Shown: positions 17,055 through 26,456, counted from the stretch's first letter. The stretch: DNA of 64,000 bases from JAWWOL01 sp033851545 (GCA_033851545.1 JAWWOO010000016.1:62001-126000); one strand, 5' to 3'. Numbers and translations: made by a program. Notes: generated by a model from the sequence alone, not told the origin.

Positions 17055-18664
17055 CGGGTCTCACGATCGCTTCGTCCGGCAGGGTCGACCAGCACGACCT
17101 GCCACAGGTAGGGGGCGGGCAGGGTCGCCGTGGCGAAGTCTCCATCGGCGACCACCTCGACGTCGACCAGCCTCGCCTGGCGGTCGGGGTCGGCGACTCG
17201 GACCCGCGGCAGGTCCGGCCCGGTCCGGCGGATCCGCATCGTCCCGGGACCGGGGCTTCCGGGCTGGTGGCGCGGCGCGTCCCACAGCGTGTTCTCCTGC
17301 CCGGTCAAGTTGACCAGGTGCACGACCAGCCGGTCGCCGACCTGGGTGATGCGCCGCCAGACCGTGCCGGCAGCCGCATGCTCGGCGACGGTCGCGAGCT
17401 CATAGGTGACGTCGAGGTCGTCGTTGTAGAGACCGCAGTAGGAGCCGGTGACGTCCGCGATCCCTTGCGGCATCAGCAGTTCGGTGTGCTCGACCAGGAA
17501 GTCGTACCAGCGCTTGAGTAGTGCTGCGGTGCAGGACTCGACCACGTGGTTGCGCACGTAGTACGGGTCGACCAGGATCCGGTCCGCTTCGCCGCAGAGC
17601 AGGTGGGTCGCGCCGTGCGAGAACAGCGTCGCCATGGTGAGTGCCGTCGAGAGGTCGCTGACCGCGGCCGGCGCTGAGTCGTAGACGTGCTGATAGGCCG
17701 CCACCACCACCGGTTTGCCCGTGCCAGCCGACCGCGCCCTGGTCACCACCTGGGCAAGGTGCTCCAGCGCGACGTTCGGCGGCCACACCTCGACGTAGAC
17801 GGCGTCCTGGTCCGTGGTCGCTGTTGCCCACGTCGGAAAGTCGTTGACGTTGTTGAAGATCAGTCGGGCCAGCGGCAGTTGCCTGCGGACAGCGCCGATC
17901 ATCGTGACGAAGCTGTCGGCCATGTCGACCAGCTCACCGTCGGCGCGGCGGGCCCGCTTCGGATAGCCGTACTGGTCGAGGTGGAAGCCGTCGAAGCCGA
18001 CCAGCTCGGCCGCCGCCGACAGCTCGCAGCGCAGGTGCTCGAGCCAGTCCTTGGCCGCCGGGTCGACGATGAACAGGAAGTCGCCCAGCGCGTACGGGAC
18101 CCCGCCGGCGGTCAGCAGCGCGTCGTGCTCCCAGCCGGCCCACTCCTGCGGGCCCACTGCGTAGACAGCCGCGTAACCCAGCGCCTCGGCTCCGACCTCG
18201 TGACAGGCAGCGACCAGGGAGCGAACGGTGTCCAGCGACACCGGCTGGCCGAGCGCATCGTCGTAGGTCTCGCCGCCGCCGAGCAGGTCGGCGTGCCGGT
18301 AGGCCCAGTCGTAGAACTGGACTCCGGTGAGGTGCAGCCGGCGCAGGTTGTCCGCTACGGCGGCGAGGTCACGACCCGGCCGGAAGTCGACGACGAACCC
18401 GTATCGCAGCGACTGCCGCGGCCGGTCGGAGACCTCGAGGGCGGTACGGGCAACGGTCACGCCGTCCACGGACAGCTCGACGCCGTAGCCACCCGAGGCC
18501 AGCAGGGGGAGGCCGACCAGGGCCGGTGCGTCGACCGGGTGTTCGGAGACCGGTTCGCCGAGCCGGGTGACCGTGAGCACGGCAGGGCCGGCGAGCTCGC
18601 GTACCTCGACATGGGCGGTCGTGCCTGAGGCGTAGATGCCTTGCGTGGGCAGCAGATCGGTCAT
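17051..18664 (-). CDS. Intracellular GH66 dextranase-family glycoside hydrolase
   Basis: 537 residues. The TIM barrel of GH66 (dextranase / cycloisomaltooligosaccharide glucanotransferase) is recognisable from GFDGFHLDQYG with nucleophile Asp230 and AVYVEVWP with acid/base Glu292. N-terminal and C-terminal beta domains flank it. GH66 enzymes cut internal alpha-1,6 bonds of dextran or transfer to make cyclic isomalto-oligosaccharides. Known members are mostly secreted; here there is no signal peptide or membrane segment. It is coupled by ATGA overlaps to a permease upstream and GH13 downstream. I infer cleavage of imported, possibly cyclic, isomalto-oligosaccharides. Confidence 0.85.
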   Translation of the reverse strand: MTDLLPTQGIYASGTTAHVEVRELAGPAVLTVTRLGEPVSEHPVDAPALVGLPLLASGGYGVELSVDGVTVARTALEVSDRPRQSLRYGFVVDFRPGRDLAAVADNLRRLHLTGVQFYDWAYRHADLLGGGETYDDALGQPVSLDTVRSLVAACHEVGAEALGYAAVYAVGPQEWAGWEHDALLTAGGVPYALGDFLFIVDPAAKDWLEHLRCELSAAAELVGFDGFHLDQYGYPKRARRADGELVDMADSFVTMIGAVRRQLPLARLIFNNVNDFPTWATATTDQDAVYVEVWPPNVALEHLAQVVTRARSAGTGKPVVVAAYQHVYDSAPAAVSDLSTALTMATLFSHGATHLLCGEADRILVDPYYVRNHVVESCTAALLKRWYDFLVEHTELLMPQGIADVTGSYCGLYNDDLDVTYELATVAEHAAAGTVWRRITQVGDRLVVHLVNLTGQENTLWDAPRHQPGSPGPGTMRIRRTGPDLPRVRVADPDRQARLVDVEVVADGDFATATLPAPYLWQVVLVDPAGRSDRETR

Positions 18665-19521
18665 CCCTTGACAGCTCCGGAGGTGAGGCCTTGCACGAAA
18701 TGACGCTGGAAGATCAGGAACACGATGATGACCGGCACGATCGCGATCATCGAGGCGGCGAAGACCAGGCCCCACAGGGTGGAGTTCTCGCCCTGGAAGA
18801 GCGCGATGGCGAGGGGGAGCGTGCGGTGGCTGGGGGTGTTGATGATGGTAAGCGCCCACGAGAACTCGTCCCAGCTCGCCAGGAAGGTGAAGATCGTGGC
18901 CGTTGCGAGGGCAGGCTTGGACAGCGGCAGGATCAGCCGCCAGTAGCGCGTCCAGGCGTTGGCGCCGTCGACCTCCATCGCCTGCTCGAGCTCGACGGGG
19001 ATCGCGCTGAAGAAACCGCGAAGCAGGAACGTGTTGAGCGACAGGGTGCTGCCGACGTAGAAGACGAACAGCCCGAGCAGGGAGTCGATCAGCCCGAAGT
19101 ACTTGGCCAGCAGGAACTGCGGGATGATCAGCATCAGCGGCGGGATCATCAGGCCGAGCAGCAGCAGCTTGAACAGCAGCTCCTTGCCGAAGAACCGGAA
19201 CCGGGCGAAGCCGTACGCCATCATTGAGCTGACCAGCAGCGATGCAGCCGTGACGGCGACCGCCACGACGACCGAGTTGACCAGGTAGCGGCCGAAGTCC
19301 CCGCTGTGCCAGGCATCCGGGTAGTTCTGCACCGTCGCCGGGTGCGGGATGAACTGCGGCGGGATCGTCAGGACGTAGGTCTGCGACTTGAACGACGTCG
19401 AGAGCATGTAGAGGAAGGGCAGCACCATGATGGCGGCGCCCACGACGAGCAGGACGTAGCGCGCGGTGTTGCGGCCGATCCTGGCCGACCTGCGCCGGGA
19501 GCCGAAGGTCAGGCTGCTCAT
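18661..19521 (-). CDS. Carbohydrate ABC transporter permease, MalG type
   Basis: 286 residues with six predicted membrane helices and the cytoplasmic EAA loop that docks to the ATPase (EQAMEVDGANAWTRYWRLIL). It forms a heterodimer with the next upstream permease, in the inner membrane. Overlaps of four bases on both sides show tight coupling. No ATPase is encoded in the operon, so a shared MsiK/MsmK-type ATPase encoded elsewhere is expected. Confidence 0.93.
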   Translation of the reverse strand: MSSLTFGSRRRSARIGRNTARYVLLVVGAAIMVLPFLYMLSTSFKSQTYVLTIPPQFIPHPATVQNYPDAWHSGDFGRYLVNSVVVAVAVTAASLLVSSMMAYGFARFRFFGKELLFKLLLLGLMIPPLMLIIPQFLLAKYFGLIDSLLGLFVFYVGSTLSLNTFLLRGFFSAIPVELEQAMEVDGANAWTRYWRLILPLSKPALATATIFTFLASWDEFSWALTIINTPSHRTLPLAIALFQGENSTLWGLVFAASMIAIVPVIIVFLIFQRHFVQGLTSGAVKG

Positions 19522-20492
19522 GCCATCTCCTCACTGTCGCCGCGGAACAACCGGAGCTGGATGGCCGAGAGCACGAAGACGCCGAGGGTGAGCAGCACCG
19601 CGATGGTGGCGCCGTACCCGAAGTCGAGGTTGGTGAAGGCCTGCTTGTACATGTACGTGAGCAGGACCTGGGTCGAGTCCGCCGGGCCACCCGCGGTCAT
19701 GAGGATGACCGAGATGAAGACGTTGAAGCCGCCGATCACCAGCATGATCGTGACGAAGGCACCGGCCGGCCAGATCGCCGGCAGGGTCACGGCCCGGAAC
19801 CGTTGCCAGGGCCCAGCGCCGTCGACAGCTGCCGACTCGAGCAGCTCGCGGGGCACGCCCTGGAGCGCCGCCAGGAAAATCATCATGGACCAGCCGATGC
19901 CCTTCCAGACGCCGAGCGCCGAGATGGCGACCATGCCGGTCCAGCGCCCCGACAGCCATGAGGTGTCGTGGCTGGTGACGTGGGCGACGTCGTGCAGCAT
20001 CCAGTTGACCAGTCCGCTGTCGGCGAAGAGGTATTGGAACAGCAGGGAAACGACGACCCAGCTGCTGACCACGGGCAGGTAGAACAGCACCCGGAACAAG
20101 GCGCGCGCTGGGGCCTTGTTGTTCAGCAGCACTGCGATGCCGAGGCCCAGCACGATCTGCGGCGGAACGGTCAGCGCCATGTAGACAGCGCTGTTCGCCA
20201 GGGCGCGCCAGAACACCGGGTCGTGGAAGGCCCGGACGTAGTTGTCCCAGCCGGTGAAGGTGCTGGTTGCCCCGGCGACGACATTCCAGTCGTAGAAGCT
20301 CATCTGGAACGCGCGAACCATGGGGTAGATGACCAGCACCAGGAACAGGGCGAGGCCGGGCGCGATGAACAGCAGGGGAGCCGGGCTCCGACGCCGGCGC
20401 CGGCGGCGACCTGGGACGGCCTTCTGGGGAGACGCCGTCCCCCCGGCCACGGCTGGGGTCCGTGACCGGGGGGCGTTCAGCGATGACGTCAT
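19518..20492 (-). CDS. Carbohydrate ABC transporter permease, MalF type
   Basis: 324 residues: a 40-residue basic cytoplasmic N-terminus, six predicted membrane helices, and the EAA loop (RELLESAAVDGAGPWQRFRAV). It is the MalF-like partner of the adjacent MalG-like permease. It starts 24 bp after the stop of the binding-protein gene, with GAGAGC as a weak ribosome-binding site. Confidence 0.93.
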   Translation of the reverse strand: MTSSLNAPRSRTPAVAGGTASPQKAVPGRRRRRRRSPAPLLFIAPGLALFLVLVIYPMVRAFQMSFYDWNVVAGATSTFTGWDNYVRAFHDPVFWRALANSAVYMALTVPPQIVLGLGIAVLLNNKAPARALFRVLFYLPVVSSWVVVSLLFQYLFADSGLVNWMLHDVAHVTSHDTSWLSGRWTGMVAISALGVWKGIGWSMMIFLAALQGVPRELLESAAVDGAGPWQRFRAVTLPAIWPAGAFVTIMLVIGGFNVFISVILMTAGGPADSTQVLLTYMYKQAFTNLDFGYGATIAVLLTLGVFVLSAIQLRLFRGDSEEMA

Positions 20493-20516
20493 GAGCAGGC
20501 TCTCTTGTCCGCCGTG

Positions 20517-21902
20517 CTACTTCGTGGCCGTGAGCAGCGGGTCGATCTGGCTCGCCGCCTTGGTCAGGGCAGCCTTCACCGTGGTGCTCCCCTGGAAGGC
20601 CTTGGTCAGCTCGTTCTGGAGCACGGTGTCGATCTGCGAGGCCTGGGGGACGGCCGGCCGCTGCTTCGCGGTCTGCAGCTGCTTGATGTACGGGGCGAAG
20701 GCCGGGACGAGCGAGGCCTCCTGGCTGTCCAGGGACTTGACGACGGACATCTGCCCAGTCTTGGCCATGGCCAGCTGGTAGTCAGCGGTCTGCGTGAACC
20801 GGATGAAGGTCTCGGCCGCGTCCTGGTTCTTCGACGTGGCCGACATCGTGATGTCCTCGCCACCGACTACCGAGATGGAGCCACCGGGGCCGGCCGGGAC
20901 CTGGGAGTAGGTGGGCTTGAAGCTCGGGTACTGGCCCGACCAGATGCCGGCCTGCCAGGGACCGTCGAGGATGTTGGCGTACTTTCCCTTCGGCAGCCCG
21001 TCCGAGGTCTGGGTGGCGCCCTTGTTGCCGATGATCAGGTTGGGGATCGCGCCGGCCTTGTAGAGGTCGACCAGCATCTGGACGCCGGCGACACTGGCGT
21101 CGCTGTTCAGGTAGCCGGTTGCCTTGGTGCCGTCAGGGCTGGTGGCCTCGCCACCTGCTGACCAGATCCACGGGTAGACGTTCCAGCCCTGGAGGCCGCC
21201 GTCGGCGAACACCGAGACCTTCTTGGCCGCGAGCTTGGGAGCATCGGCCTTGAGGTCGGCGAAGGTGGCCGGCGGGGTCGAGATCCCCGCAGTGGCAAGG
21301 GCTGTCGGGTTGGTGATGAGCACCCGGGTGTTGGTGTCGAGCGGCAGGCCGTAGTAGTGGCCGTTCCACTTGTTGGTCGCCAGGCTGCCTGGGTAGGTGT
21401 TGGCCGCGAGGGTCTGGAAGTCGCTCATCTTGGTGTCCAGCGGTGCGAAGACGCCGAGGGCTCCGAACTTCGAGACCCAGCCGAGGTCAGCACGTACCAG
21501 GTCCGGCAGCTGTCCGCCGGCCGCGCTGGTGGTGAGCTTCTGCAGCAGCGAGTCGTACGGGATGTCGACGTACTTGACCGTGATGTCAGGGTTGGCCTTC
21601 TCGAACGCCGGGATGATCGTCTTGCTCAGCGCATCGGTCTGGGTCTTGTTGCCACCGTTGCCGTAGGTGCCCCAGAAGGTCAGCGTGACCTTCTTGCCGG
21701 AGCCGGCGGCCGCCGTTGTTGCTGCTGCTCCTGCCGACCCGGACGTTGCTGCCGCCGAGGCCCCCGTGGTGGCGGCAGCTGTGGTGCCGGGCGTGCCGGC
21801 ATTGGAGCCCGAGCTGCTTCCGCAGGCCGAGGTGAGCGTCATCGTCCCGATGGCGGCGACGCCGATCAGACGGGTGGTGCGACTGCCGAGCAAGGAAAGC
21901 AT
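20517..21902 (-). CDS. Sugar-binding lipoprotein of the dextran/isomalto-oligosaccharide ABC importer
   Basis: 461 residues. The ATG at 21902 has TAGGAG four bases upstream and gives a proper lipoprotein signal: MLSLLGSRTTRLIGVAAIG... with lipobox LTSAC (Cys27). A low-complexity Ala/Thr/Ser linker (about 30-70) follows, then an extracellular solute-binding protein family 1 domain (VTLTFWGTYGNGGNKTQ, WNGHYYGLPLDTNTRVL, GGEDITMSATSKNQDAAETFIRF). It delivers the sugar to the two permeases. Given GH66 and GH13 in the same operon, isomalto-oligosaccharides are the likely ligand. Confidence 0.92.
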   Translation of the reverse strand: MLSLLGSRTTRLIGVAAIGTMTLTSACGSSSGSNAGTPGTTAAATTGASAAATSGSAGAAATTAAAGSGKKVTLTFWGTYGNGGNKTQTDALSKTIIPAFEKANPDITVKYVDIPYDSLLQKLTTSAAGGQLPDLVRADLGWVSKFGALGVFAPLDTKMSDFQTLAANTYPGSLATNKWNGHYYGLPLDTNTRVLITNPTALATAGISTPPATFADLKADAPKLAAKKVSVFADGGLQGWNVYPWIWSAGGEATSPDGTKATGYLNSDASVAGVQMLVDLYKAGAIPNLIIGNKGATQTSDGLPKGKYANILDGPWQAGIWSGQYPSFKPTYSQVPAGPGGSISVVGGEDITMSATSKNQDAAETFIRFTQTADYQLAMAKTGQMSVVKSLDSQEASLVPAFAPYIKQLQTAKQRPAVPQASQIDTVLQNELTKAFQGSTTVKAALTKAASQIDPLLTATK

Positions 21903-21995
21903 CGAACTCCTACTTCCATGAAAGCCGGTAGACAGTCTTGTCGTGCCGGAGGGGCGTGCTGGGGCTTGCCAGGGACGCAAGAGGAGGCTCGGGGA

Positions 21996-23249
21996 CTAGG
22001 AGCGGACCTCGTCGGAAAGAGCGCTAAGGGAGCTGAGCACGCCGTGGCGGAGCATCGTGGCAGCGGCGCCTCTGGCCCAGGTTTCGTCGGGCAGTGGCCG
22101 TACGAGGAGCGTGCAGTCCTGTGCCGTGGTGGAAAAGGCGTCCCGCTCGAACTCCGAGCGGAGCGCGTCGATGAACAAGTCCGAGGCGGTGATCCCTTCA
22201 CCGGAGAGAATGATCAGGGGTGGGTTGAGCAGGCTCACCAGGGCGGCCAACGCCCTGCCGAGCGCGGTGCCGGCCTGAGTGAAAACCCCTTGTGCATCAG
22301 GGTCTCCGGCGTGGGCAAGGGCCACGACCTGGGAGACCTTGCTGATCCGGCGGCCGACCGCCCGCGACATGGCGGCGGCGATGGCGGTGTCGCTGGCTAT
22401 CGACTCGAGGCAGCCCCGCTTGCCGCAGTGGCACTCCGGTCCGTCCGGGTCGACCACCATGTGACCGAACTCGCCCGCAGCCCCGCTGATCCCCTGCCAC
22501 AACTGGCCGTCGAGGACCAGTCCGCAGCCGACGCCTGCCCCGACCGTGACGACGGCGAAGCTGCCGTAGCCGCTTCCGGGGCCGAACCACTGCTCCGCGA
22601 CGGCGAGGGTGTTGACGTCGTTCTCGATGACCACAGGCACCAGCATGCGGTCTGCCACGAGCTGCCGCAGCGGGACGTTGCGCCAGCCGAGCAGCGGCGA
22701 CTGGTGCAGGACGCCGCTCGAGCCGTTGATGTGTCCGGAAAGGCCGATCCCTATGCCCAGCAGGCGATCGCGCTGGATTGGTGACTCGTCGAGCAGGATC
22801 TGCGTGATCTTCTCGATCGCATCGACGACATCCCCGGGTGCGGACTTCGTCAGCTTGAGCCGGTACGAGGACTGCACCTCCGCGTGCAGATCCGCGACCA
22901 CGCCGACGATCTCGGAGTTCATCAGCTTGATGCCCACCGCGAAGTGCCGCGAGGGGTCGACCTGCAACGGGATCTGCGGGCGGCCGGGAACTCCGGCCTC
23001 GCTCTCGTTCTCGACCAGGTAACCGTTGGTGATCATCGGCTTGACCAGCTTGGTGACCGAGGCGGCAGACAAGCCGGTGAGCCGGGCGACGTCACGCCGG
23101 GACAGGGGACCTTTGGTGAGCACCGTCTCGAAGAGCGCGCTGATGTTGTGCTCTCGCGAGTTGAGCGCACGCAAGCCGGATGCCGCCGAGTAGCGCGTCG
23201 GTTCCGTCGACAGTGCCATCCGTACCGCCTGTCCCTGTCGTGTTGTCAC
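21996..23249 (-). CDS. ROK-family transcriptional repressor (XylR/NagC type)
   Basis: 417 residues: a MarR-like winged helix (about 35-95; PLSRRDVARLTGLSAASVTKLVKPM) followed by a full ROK domain. The zinc motif is intact (GEFGHMVVDPDGPECHCGKRGCLES, given here by its ends), as is the ENDVNTLAVAE catalytic segment. It probably binds a glucose-type sugar and represses the downstream ABC-GH66-GH13 operon, which starts 93 bp after its stop on the same strand. The GTG at 23249 was used; an ATG at 23219 (MALSTEPTRY) is possible. A 23-bp imperfect palindrome upstream may be its own operator. Confidence 0.92.
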   Translation of the reverse strand: MTTRQGQAVRMALSTEPTRYSAASGLRALNSREHNISALFETVLTKGPLSRRDVARLTGLSAASVTKLVKPMITNGYLVENESEAGVPGRPQIPLQVDPSRHFAVGIKLMNSEIVGVVADLHAEVQSSYRLKLTKSAPGDVVDAIEKITQILLDESPIQRDRLLGIGIGLSGHINGSSGVLHQSPLLGWRNVPLRQLVADRMLVPVVIENDVNTLAVAEQWFGPGSGYGSFAVVTVGAGVGCGLVLDGQLWQGISGAAGEFGHMVVDPDGPECHCGKRGCLESIASDTAIAAAMSRAVGRRISKVSQVVALAHAGDPDAQGVFTQAGTALGRALAALVSLLNPPLIILSGEGITASDLFIDALRSEFERDAFSTTAQDCTLLVRPLPDETWARGAAATMLRHGVLSSLSALSDEVRS

Positions 23250-23274
23250 GTTGACCAGGCGGAGCGTACGGCGC

Positions 23275-23297
23275 GTTGATTTCGTTCGTCAAGCAAC
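23275..23297 (-). promoter_or_regulatory. Candidate ROK operator
   Basis: GTTGATT (23275-23281) and AAGCAAC (23291-23297) form an imperfect palindrome of the type GTTGNTT-N9-AANCAAC, 25 bp upstream of the ROK gene start. A TATAGT-like -10 box lies beside it on the minus strand. Autoregulation is inferred. Confidence 0.45.
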
Positions 23298-23337
23298 TAT
23301 ACCCAACCGTTATCCGCGCGGCGTCGCGCTTGCGACC

Positions 23338-24171
23338 TCATGCGGTGATCCGGTACCAGCCGGCCGCGGTGCCGCCGAAAACGGCGGCGCGCTCGTGCGG
23401 GCTCAGCGCTGCGGTGAGCGACTGTGCGATGCCGATGACCTGGTCATAGTCCGCTGCGAGCAGGCAGACCGGCCAGTCCGACCCATAGATCACGCGGTGG
23501 GGACCGACCGTGTCCAACAGGACGTCGCCGTACGGACGGAGCACCTGCGCGCTCGGCGAGCCGGTCCTGGTGACCAGTCCGGAGAGCTTGACGGCGACGT
23601 TGGGGAGCGCGGCGAGTTCGGCCAGCAGCCCGCCCCAGGGTTGCAGGGCGTCGGGTCGAATCTCGGGGTTGCCTGCGTGGTCGAGGACGAACCGTACGTC
23701 GGGCAGGTCGGCGACGGTCCGAACCGCGGCGGCGAGCTGGTCCGGGCGCACGACGAGCTCATAGACGAGTCCGGCTGCGCCGACTGCCGCGATGCCTCGG
23801 CGGGCCTGCGGTCGCCGAAGCCAGTCCGGGTCGGCCTCGTCCTGTACGCCGTACCGTATTCCGACCAGCGCGCCGCCCCCGGGCAGTTCGCGCAGCCGGG
23901 CGAGGCAATCACCGATGCCGAAGTCATTCAGGTCCGCCCAGCCGATCACGGCGCGCACGTGCGGGTCGCTCGCCGCCAGGCGGATGAGTTCCGCTGTCTC
24001 GGCTGCGACCGGGATGCTCTGCACCACGACAGTTGCGTCGATGTGGTGAGCCCGCAGGGCCGGGCGCAGCTCGTCGACGGTGAACGTCTTGTTCAGCAGG
24101 GGGATGCCGGCGGTCCACGGCTGGTCGCGTACCGCGAGATCCCAGACGTGGTGATGGGCGTCGATGCGCAC
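23338..24171 (-). CDS. Amidohydrolase-family sugar lactonase (COG3618, L-fuconolactonase-like)
   Basis: A 277-residue TIM-barrel amidohydrolase. It starts with the metal motif DAHHHVWD and ends with YGSDWPVC, both typical of the lactonase subgroup that opens L-fucono-, L-rhamnono- or galactono-1,5-lactones. It is divergent from a GntR gene and an enolase-superfamily dehydratase; lactonase followed by acid-sugar dehydratase is the standard order of non-phosphorylative sugar catabolism. The start GTG is at 24171. The exact sugar cannot be read from sequence. It lies 88 bp before the ROK gene and may be transcribed with it, although the contexts differ. Confidence 0.85.
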   Translation of the reverse strand: MRIDAHHHVWDLAVRDQPWTAGIPLLNKTFTVDELRPALRAHHIDATVVVQSIPVAAETAELIRLAASDPHVRAVIGWADLNDFGIGDCLARLRELPGGGALVGIRYGVQDEADPDWLRRPQARRGIAAVGAAGLVYELVVRPDQLAAAVRTVADLPDVRFVLDHAGNPEIRPDALQPWGGLLAELAALPNVAVKLSGLVTRTGSPSAQVLRPYGDVLLDTVGPHRVIYGSDWPVCLLAADYDQVIGIAQSLTAALSPHERAAVFGGTAAGWYRITA

Positions 24172-24431
24172 CGCTCACCCTTTCGGTGGTGGGTGTGTCC
24201 GCAGCCGACCGTGCGGCTCGAAAGGATCAACTTCATCGTACGAGAAGAATCTCATGCATCCGGGAGGTCCCCCGGGTAGGGCTCGGGGCATCTGGTAGGT
24301 ATTCGGCCCGACTCAGGCGGGATCTGTCACGACTTGGTCACGAGCAGTCGACTCGGTCTTCCCTTCAAGCAGGTGACCGTGCATAGTGAGCCGCGCAGAT
24401 AGATCTGATTCATTGAAGGAGGCTGCTCCAG
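24172..24431. promoter_or_regulatory. Divergent control region between lactonase and GntR operons
   Basis: 260 bp without a gene. The palindrome CAGAT-AG-ATCTG at 24396-24407 sits just before the GAAGGAGG ribosome-binding site (24415-24422) of the GntR gene and is a plausible GntR/FadR-type operator. CATAGT at 24382-24387 could be a -10 box for the plus-strand operon. No clear matching site was found near the lactonase start. Confidence 0.45.
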
Positions 24432-25301
24432 TTGTCAGGCGAACCGAGCGTCCCGGCCGGCGGAAGTGACCCGTCGGACCGTTACCGCCCTGGGTACGAA
24501 CTGGTCGCCGAGCGGCTGCTGACCTACCTGGCGGAGCAAAACCTGCTGCCCGGCGACCGGCTGCCGACCGAGCAGGGACTGGCGGAGCAACTGGGCGCCA
24601 CCCGCAACGTCACCCGCGAGGCGATCAAGGTGCTGGCCGCGATCGGCAGGCTGAGCGTGCGCAGAGGCGCCGGCATCTTCGTCGCGGAGTCGTCCGGCCT
24701 CCTGGCCGACAGCCATCTCGCCCACTTCCAGCCGACCAGCATGGACCACGTCCTGATGCTCCTGGACTACCGGCGTCTGATCGAGTCGGAGACCGCGCGG
24801 CGGGCCGCGACGCTCGCCGCACCGATCGAAGTGCGGGCGATCCGGGAGCACGCCGACTCCTCGCTGGCCGCGGGCAGCTCGAATGACGCCCAGGCTTTTG
24901 CCCGCGCGGACGAGTTGTTCCACGACTCGGTCAGCATCGCCGGGCACAACGTGTTCCTGCGCTCCAGCGTCGCCAACATCCGCCGGCTGGTGTCCCAGAC
25001 GGACGTGTTGCTCTTCCACGGCGACGTACCCGGGTCGCTGGAAGTCGCCGGCACCCAGCACGTCGGGATCGCCGAAGCGATCTCGCACGGCGACGCAGAC
25101 CTTGCCGCGCAGCTGATGACCGCTCACATCGACACCACGCAGCGCCAGTTCGAACACAAGATCCGTGATCGGCTGTTCAACCCCGCCGACCGGTCCGCTG
25201 CTACCGCGGCGTTCTCGCCCGCTCCCCCGGCCGGTCCGGATTCCGGGGGCGCTACCGCGACGCAGACCCCACTGCCATCCGCCCGAACCAAGTCGGCATG
25301 A
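24432..25301 (+). CDS. GntR/FadR-family (FCD) transcriptional regulator
   Basis: 289 residues. The N-terminal winged helix (about 20-85) has LLPGDRLPTEQGLAEQLGATRNVTREAIK (given by its ends), typical of GntR, followed by an all-helical FCD ligand domain with DELFHDSVSIAGHN and the metal-site-like THxxIAEAISHGD variant HVGIAEAI. FCD members usually bind carboxylates or acid sugars, which fits the adjacent lactonase and dehydratase. The start is TTG with GAAGGAGG nine bases upstream. The 40-residue Pro/Ala tail is probably disordered. Its stop overlaps the next ATG, so regulator and dehydratase are coupled. Confidence 0.9.
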   Translation: MSGEPSVPAGGSDPSDRYRPGYELVAERLLTYLAEQNLLPGDRLPTEQGLAEQLGATRNVTREAIKVLAAIGRLSVRRGAGIFVAESSGLLADSHLAHFQPTSMDHVLMLLDYRRLIESETARRAATLAAPIEVRAIREHADSSLAAGSSNDAQAFARADELFHDSVSIAGHNVFLRSSVANIRRLVSQTDVLLFHGDVPGSLEVAGTQHVGIAEAISHGDADLAAQLMTAHIDTTQRQFEHKIRDRLFNPADRSAATAAFSPAPPAGPDSGGATATQTPLPSARTKSA

Positions 25302-26398
25302 AGATCACTCATGTCGAAGTCCACCGGATCAAAGTTCCGGCGGCCAACCCCCCGTTCCGCTGGCGGGACGGGCTGAGCGGCAGCGCTCCGGCCGGCGACG
25401 GCGCGGTCCTGCGCATCGGCACCGACGAAGGCGCCGAGGGAGTGGCGCTGTTCGCCCGGCCAGGAGCCGGGGCCACCCTCACCGACCTGGTGGAACGGGT
25501 CCTGCGCGAGGAGCTCGTCGGACAGGACCCGTTCCGGCGCGAATGGCTCTGGCACCGGGTCTGGGAGCTCGACCGCATCCACGAGCTCCCGCTGCCCACC
25601 CTCGGCCTGATCGACACCGCCCTGTGGGACCTGGCCGGCCGCGTGTACGACCAGCCAGTCTGGCAGTTGCTCGGCGGCTTCCGCGAGTCAATCCCCGCCT
25701 ACGCCTCCACCACGACCTTCACCACCACGGAGGAGTTCCTCGACGTCGCCGACCAGTGCCTGGCGCTCGGCTACCAGGGCATCAAGCTGCACGCCTGGGG
25801 TGACGCCCTGCGGGACGCGCGGCTGTGCGTCGCCCTGCGCGACCACGTCGGCCCCGACGTGCCGCTGATGTACGACGGCTCGGCGGCCTTCGACCTGCCG
25901 GACGCCATCCGCCTGGGCAAGGCGCTGTCTGAGGCGGACTACCTCTGGTACGAGGAACCGATGCGCGAGTTCAGCGTCACCGCCTACGGGCGGCTCGCCC
26001 AATCTGTGTCCGTTCCGCTCCTGGTCGCCGAGACCTCGGATGGCGCGCACATGAACTCCGCCGACTTCATCGCCGCCGGCGCCGCCACCTTCGGCGTCCG
26101 GACCGGCACCACCCTGCGCGGCGGCATCACCGGAGCCATGCGCACCGCCCACCTCGCCGACGCCTACCGGCTGCGCGCCGAGGTACACGGTTCGGACATC
26201 CCCAACCAGCACCTGTGCATGGCGATCTCCAACACCACCTACTACGAGTCGCTCGTGACCGCGACCACCGTCGTACGCGAACGCCACGTGGACGACCGGG
26301 GCCTTGTTCATGCCCCGACCGGGCCAGGGATTGCTTTGCCACTCGACTTCGGCTACGGCAGCGAGCTCGAGCGCTTTGTCGAAAAGGCCGCGTCCTGA
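25298..26398 (+). CDS. Enolase-superfamily acid-sugar dehydratase (mandelate racemase subgroup)
   Basis: 366 residues with the capping domain plus a TIM barrel. The catalytic KxH motif (IKLHAWG), metal ligands in MYDGS, WYEEP and VAETSDG, and a barrel-end His (EVHGSD) are visible. The first ligand motif is YDGS rather than the common DxN. Such enzymes dehydrate acid sugars or epimerise them through an enolate. It starts inside the gntR stop (ATGA). With the divergent lactonase, dehydration of an aldonate to a 2-keto-3-deoxy acid is inferred; the aldolase or dehydrogenase needed afterwards is not in the window. Confidence 0.87.
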   Translation: MKITHVEVHRIKVPAANPPFRWRDGLSGSAPAGDGAVLRIGTDEGAEGVALFARPGAGATLTDLVERVLREELVGQDPFRREWLWHRVWELDRIHELPLPTLGLIDTALWDLAGRVYDQPVWQLLGGFRESIPAYASTTTFTTTEEFLDVADQCLALGYQGIKLHAWGDALRDARLCVALRDHVGPDVPLMYDGSAAFDLPDAIRLGKALSEADYLWYEEPMREFSVTAYGRLAQSVSVPLLVAETSDGAHMNSADFIAAGAATFGVRTGTTLRGGITGAMRTAHLADAYRLRAEVHGSDIPNQHLCMAISNTTYYESLVTATTVVRERHVDDRGLVHAPTGPGIALPLDFGYGSELERFVEKAAS

Positions 26399-26456
26399 CC
26401 GACCTTCCCGCACCGGCAGCTAAGCCCCCCTCACGCAATGACAGAAAGGCACGACA

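Noticed and set aside
15426..17111. 561-codon plus-strand frame opposite the GH13 gene
   Set aside because: Arg/Gly/Pro-rich shadow with no domain; the minus-strand GH13 motifs are unambiguous.
17051..19690. Single 879-codon minus-strand frame across permease and GH66
   Set aside because: The frame is the GH66 gene (start 18664) extended upstream through the wrong frame of the MalG-type permease.
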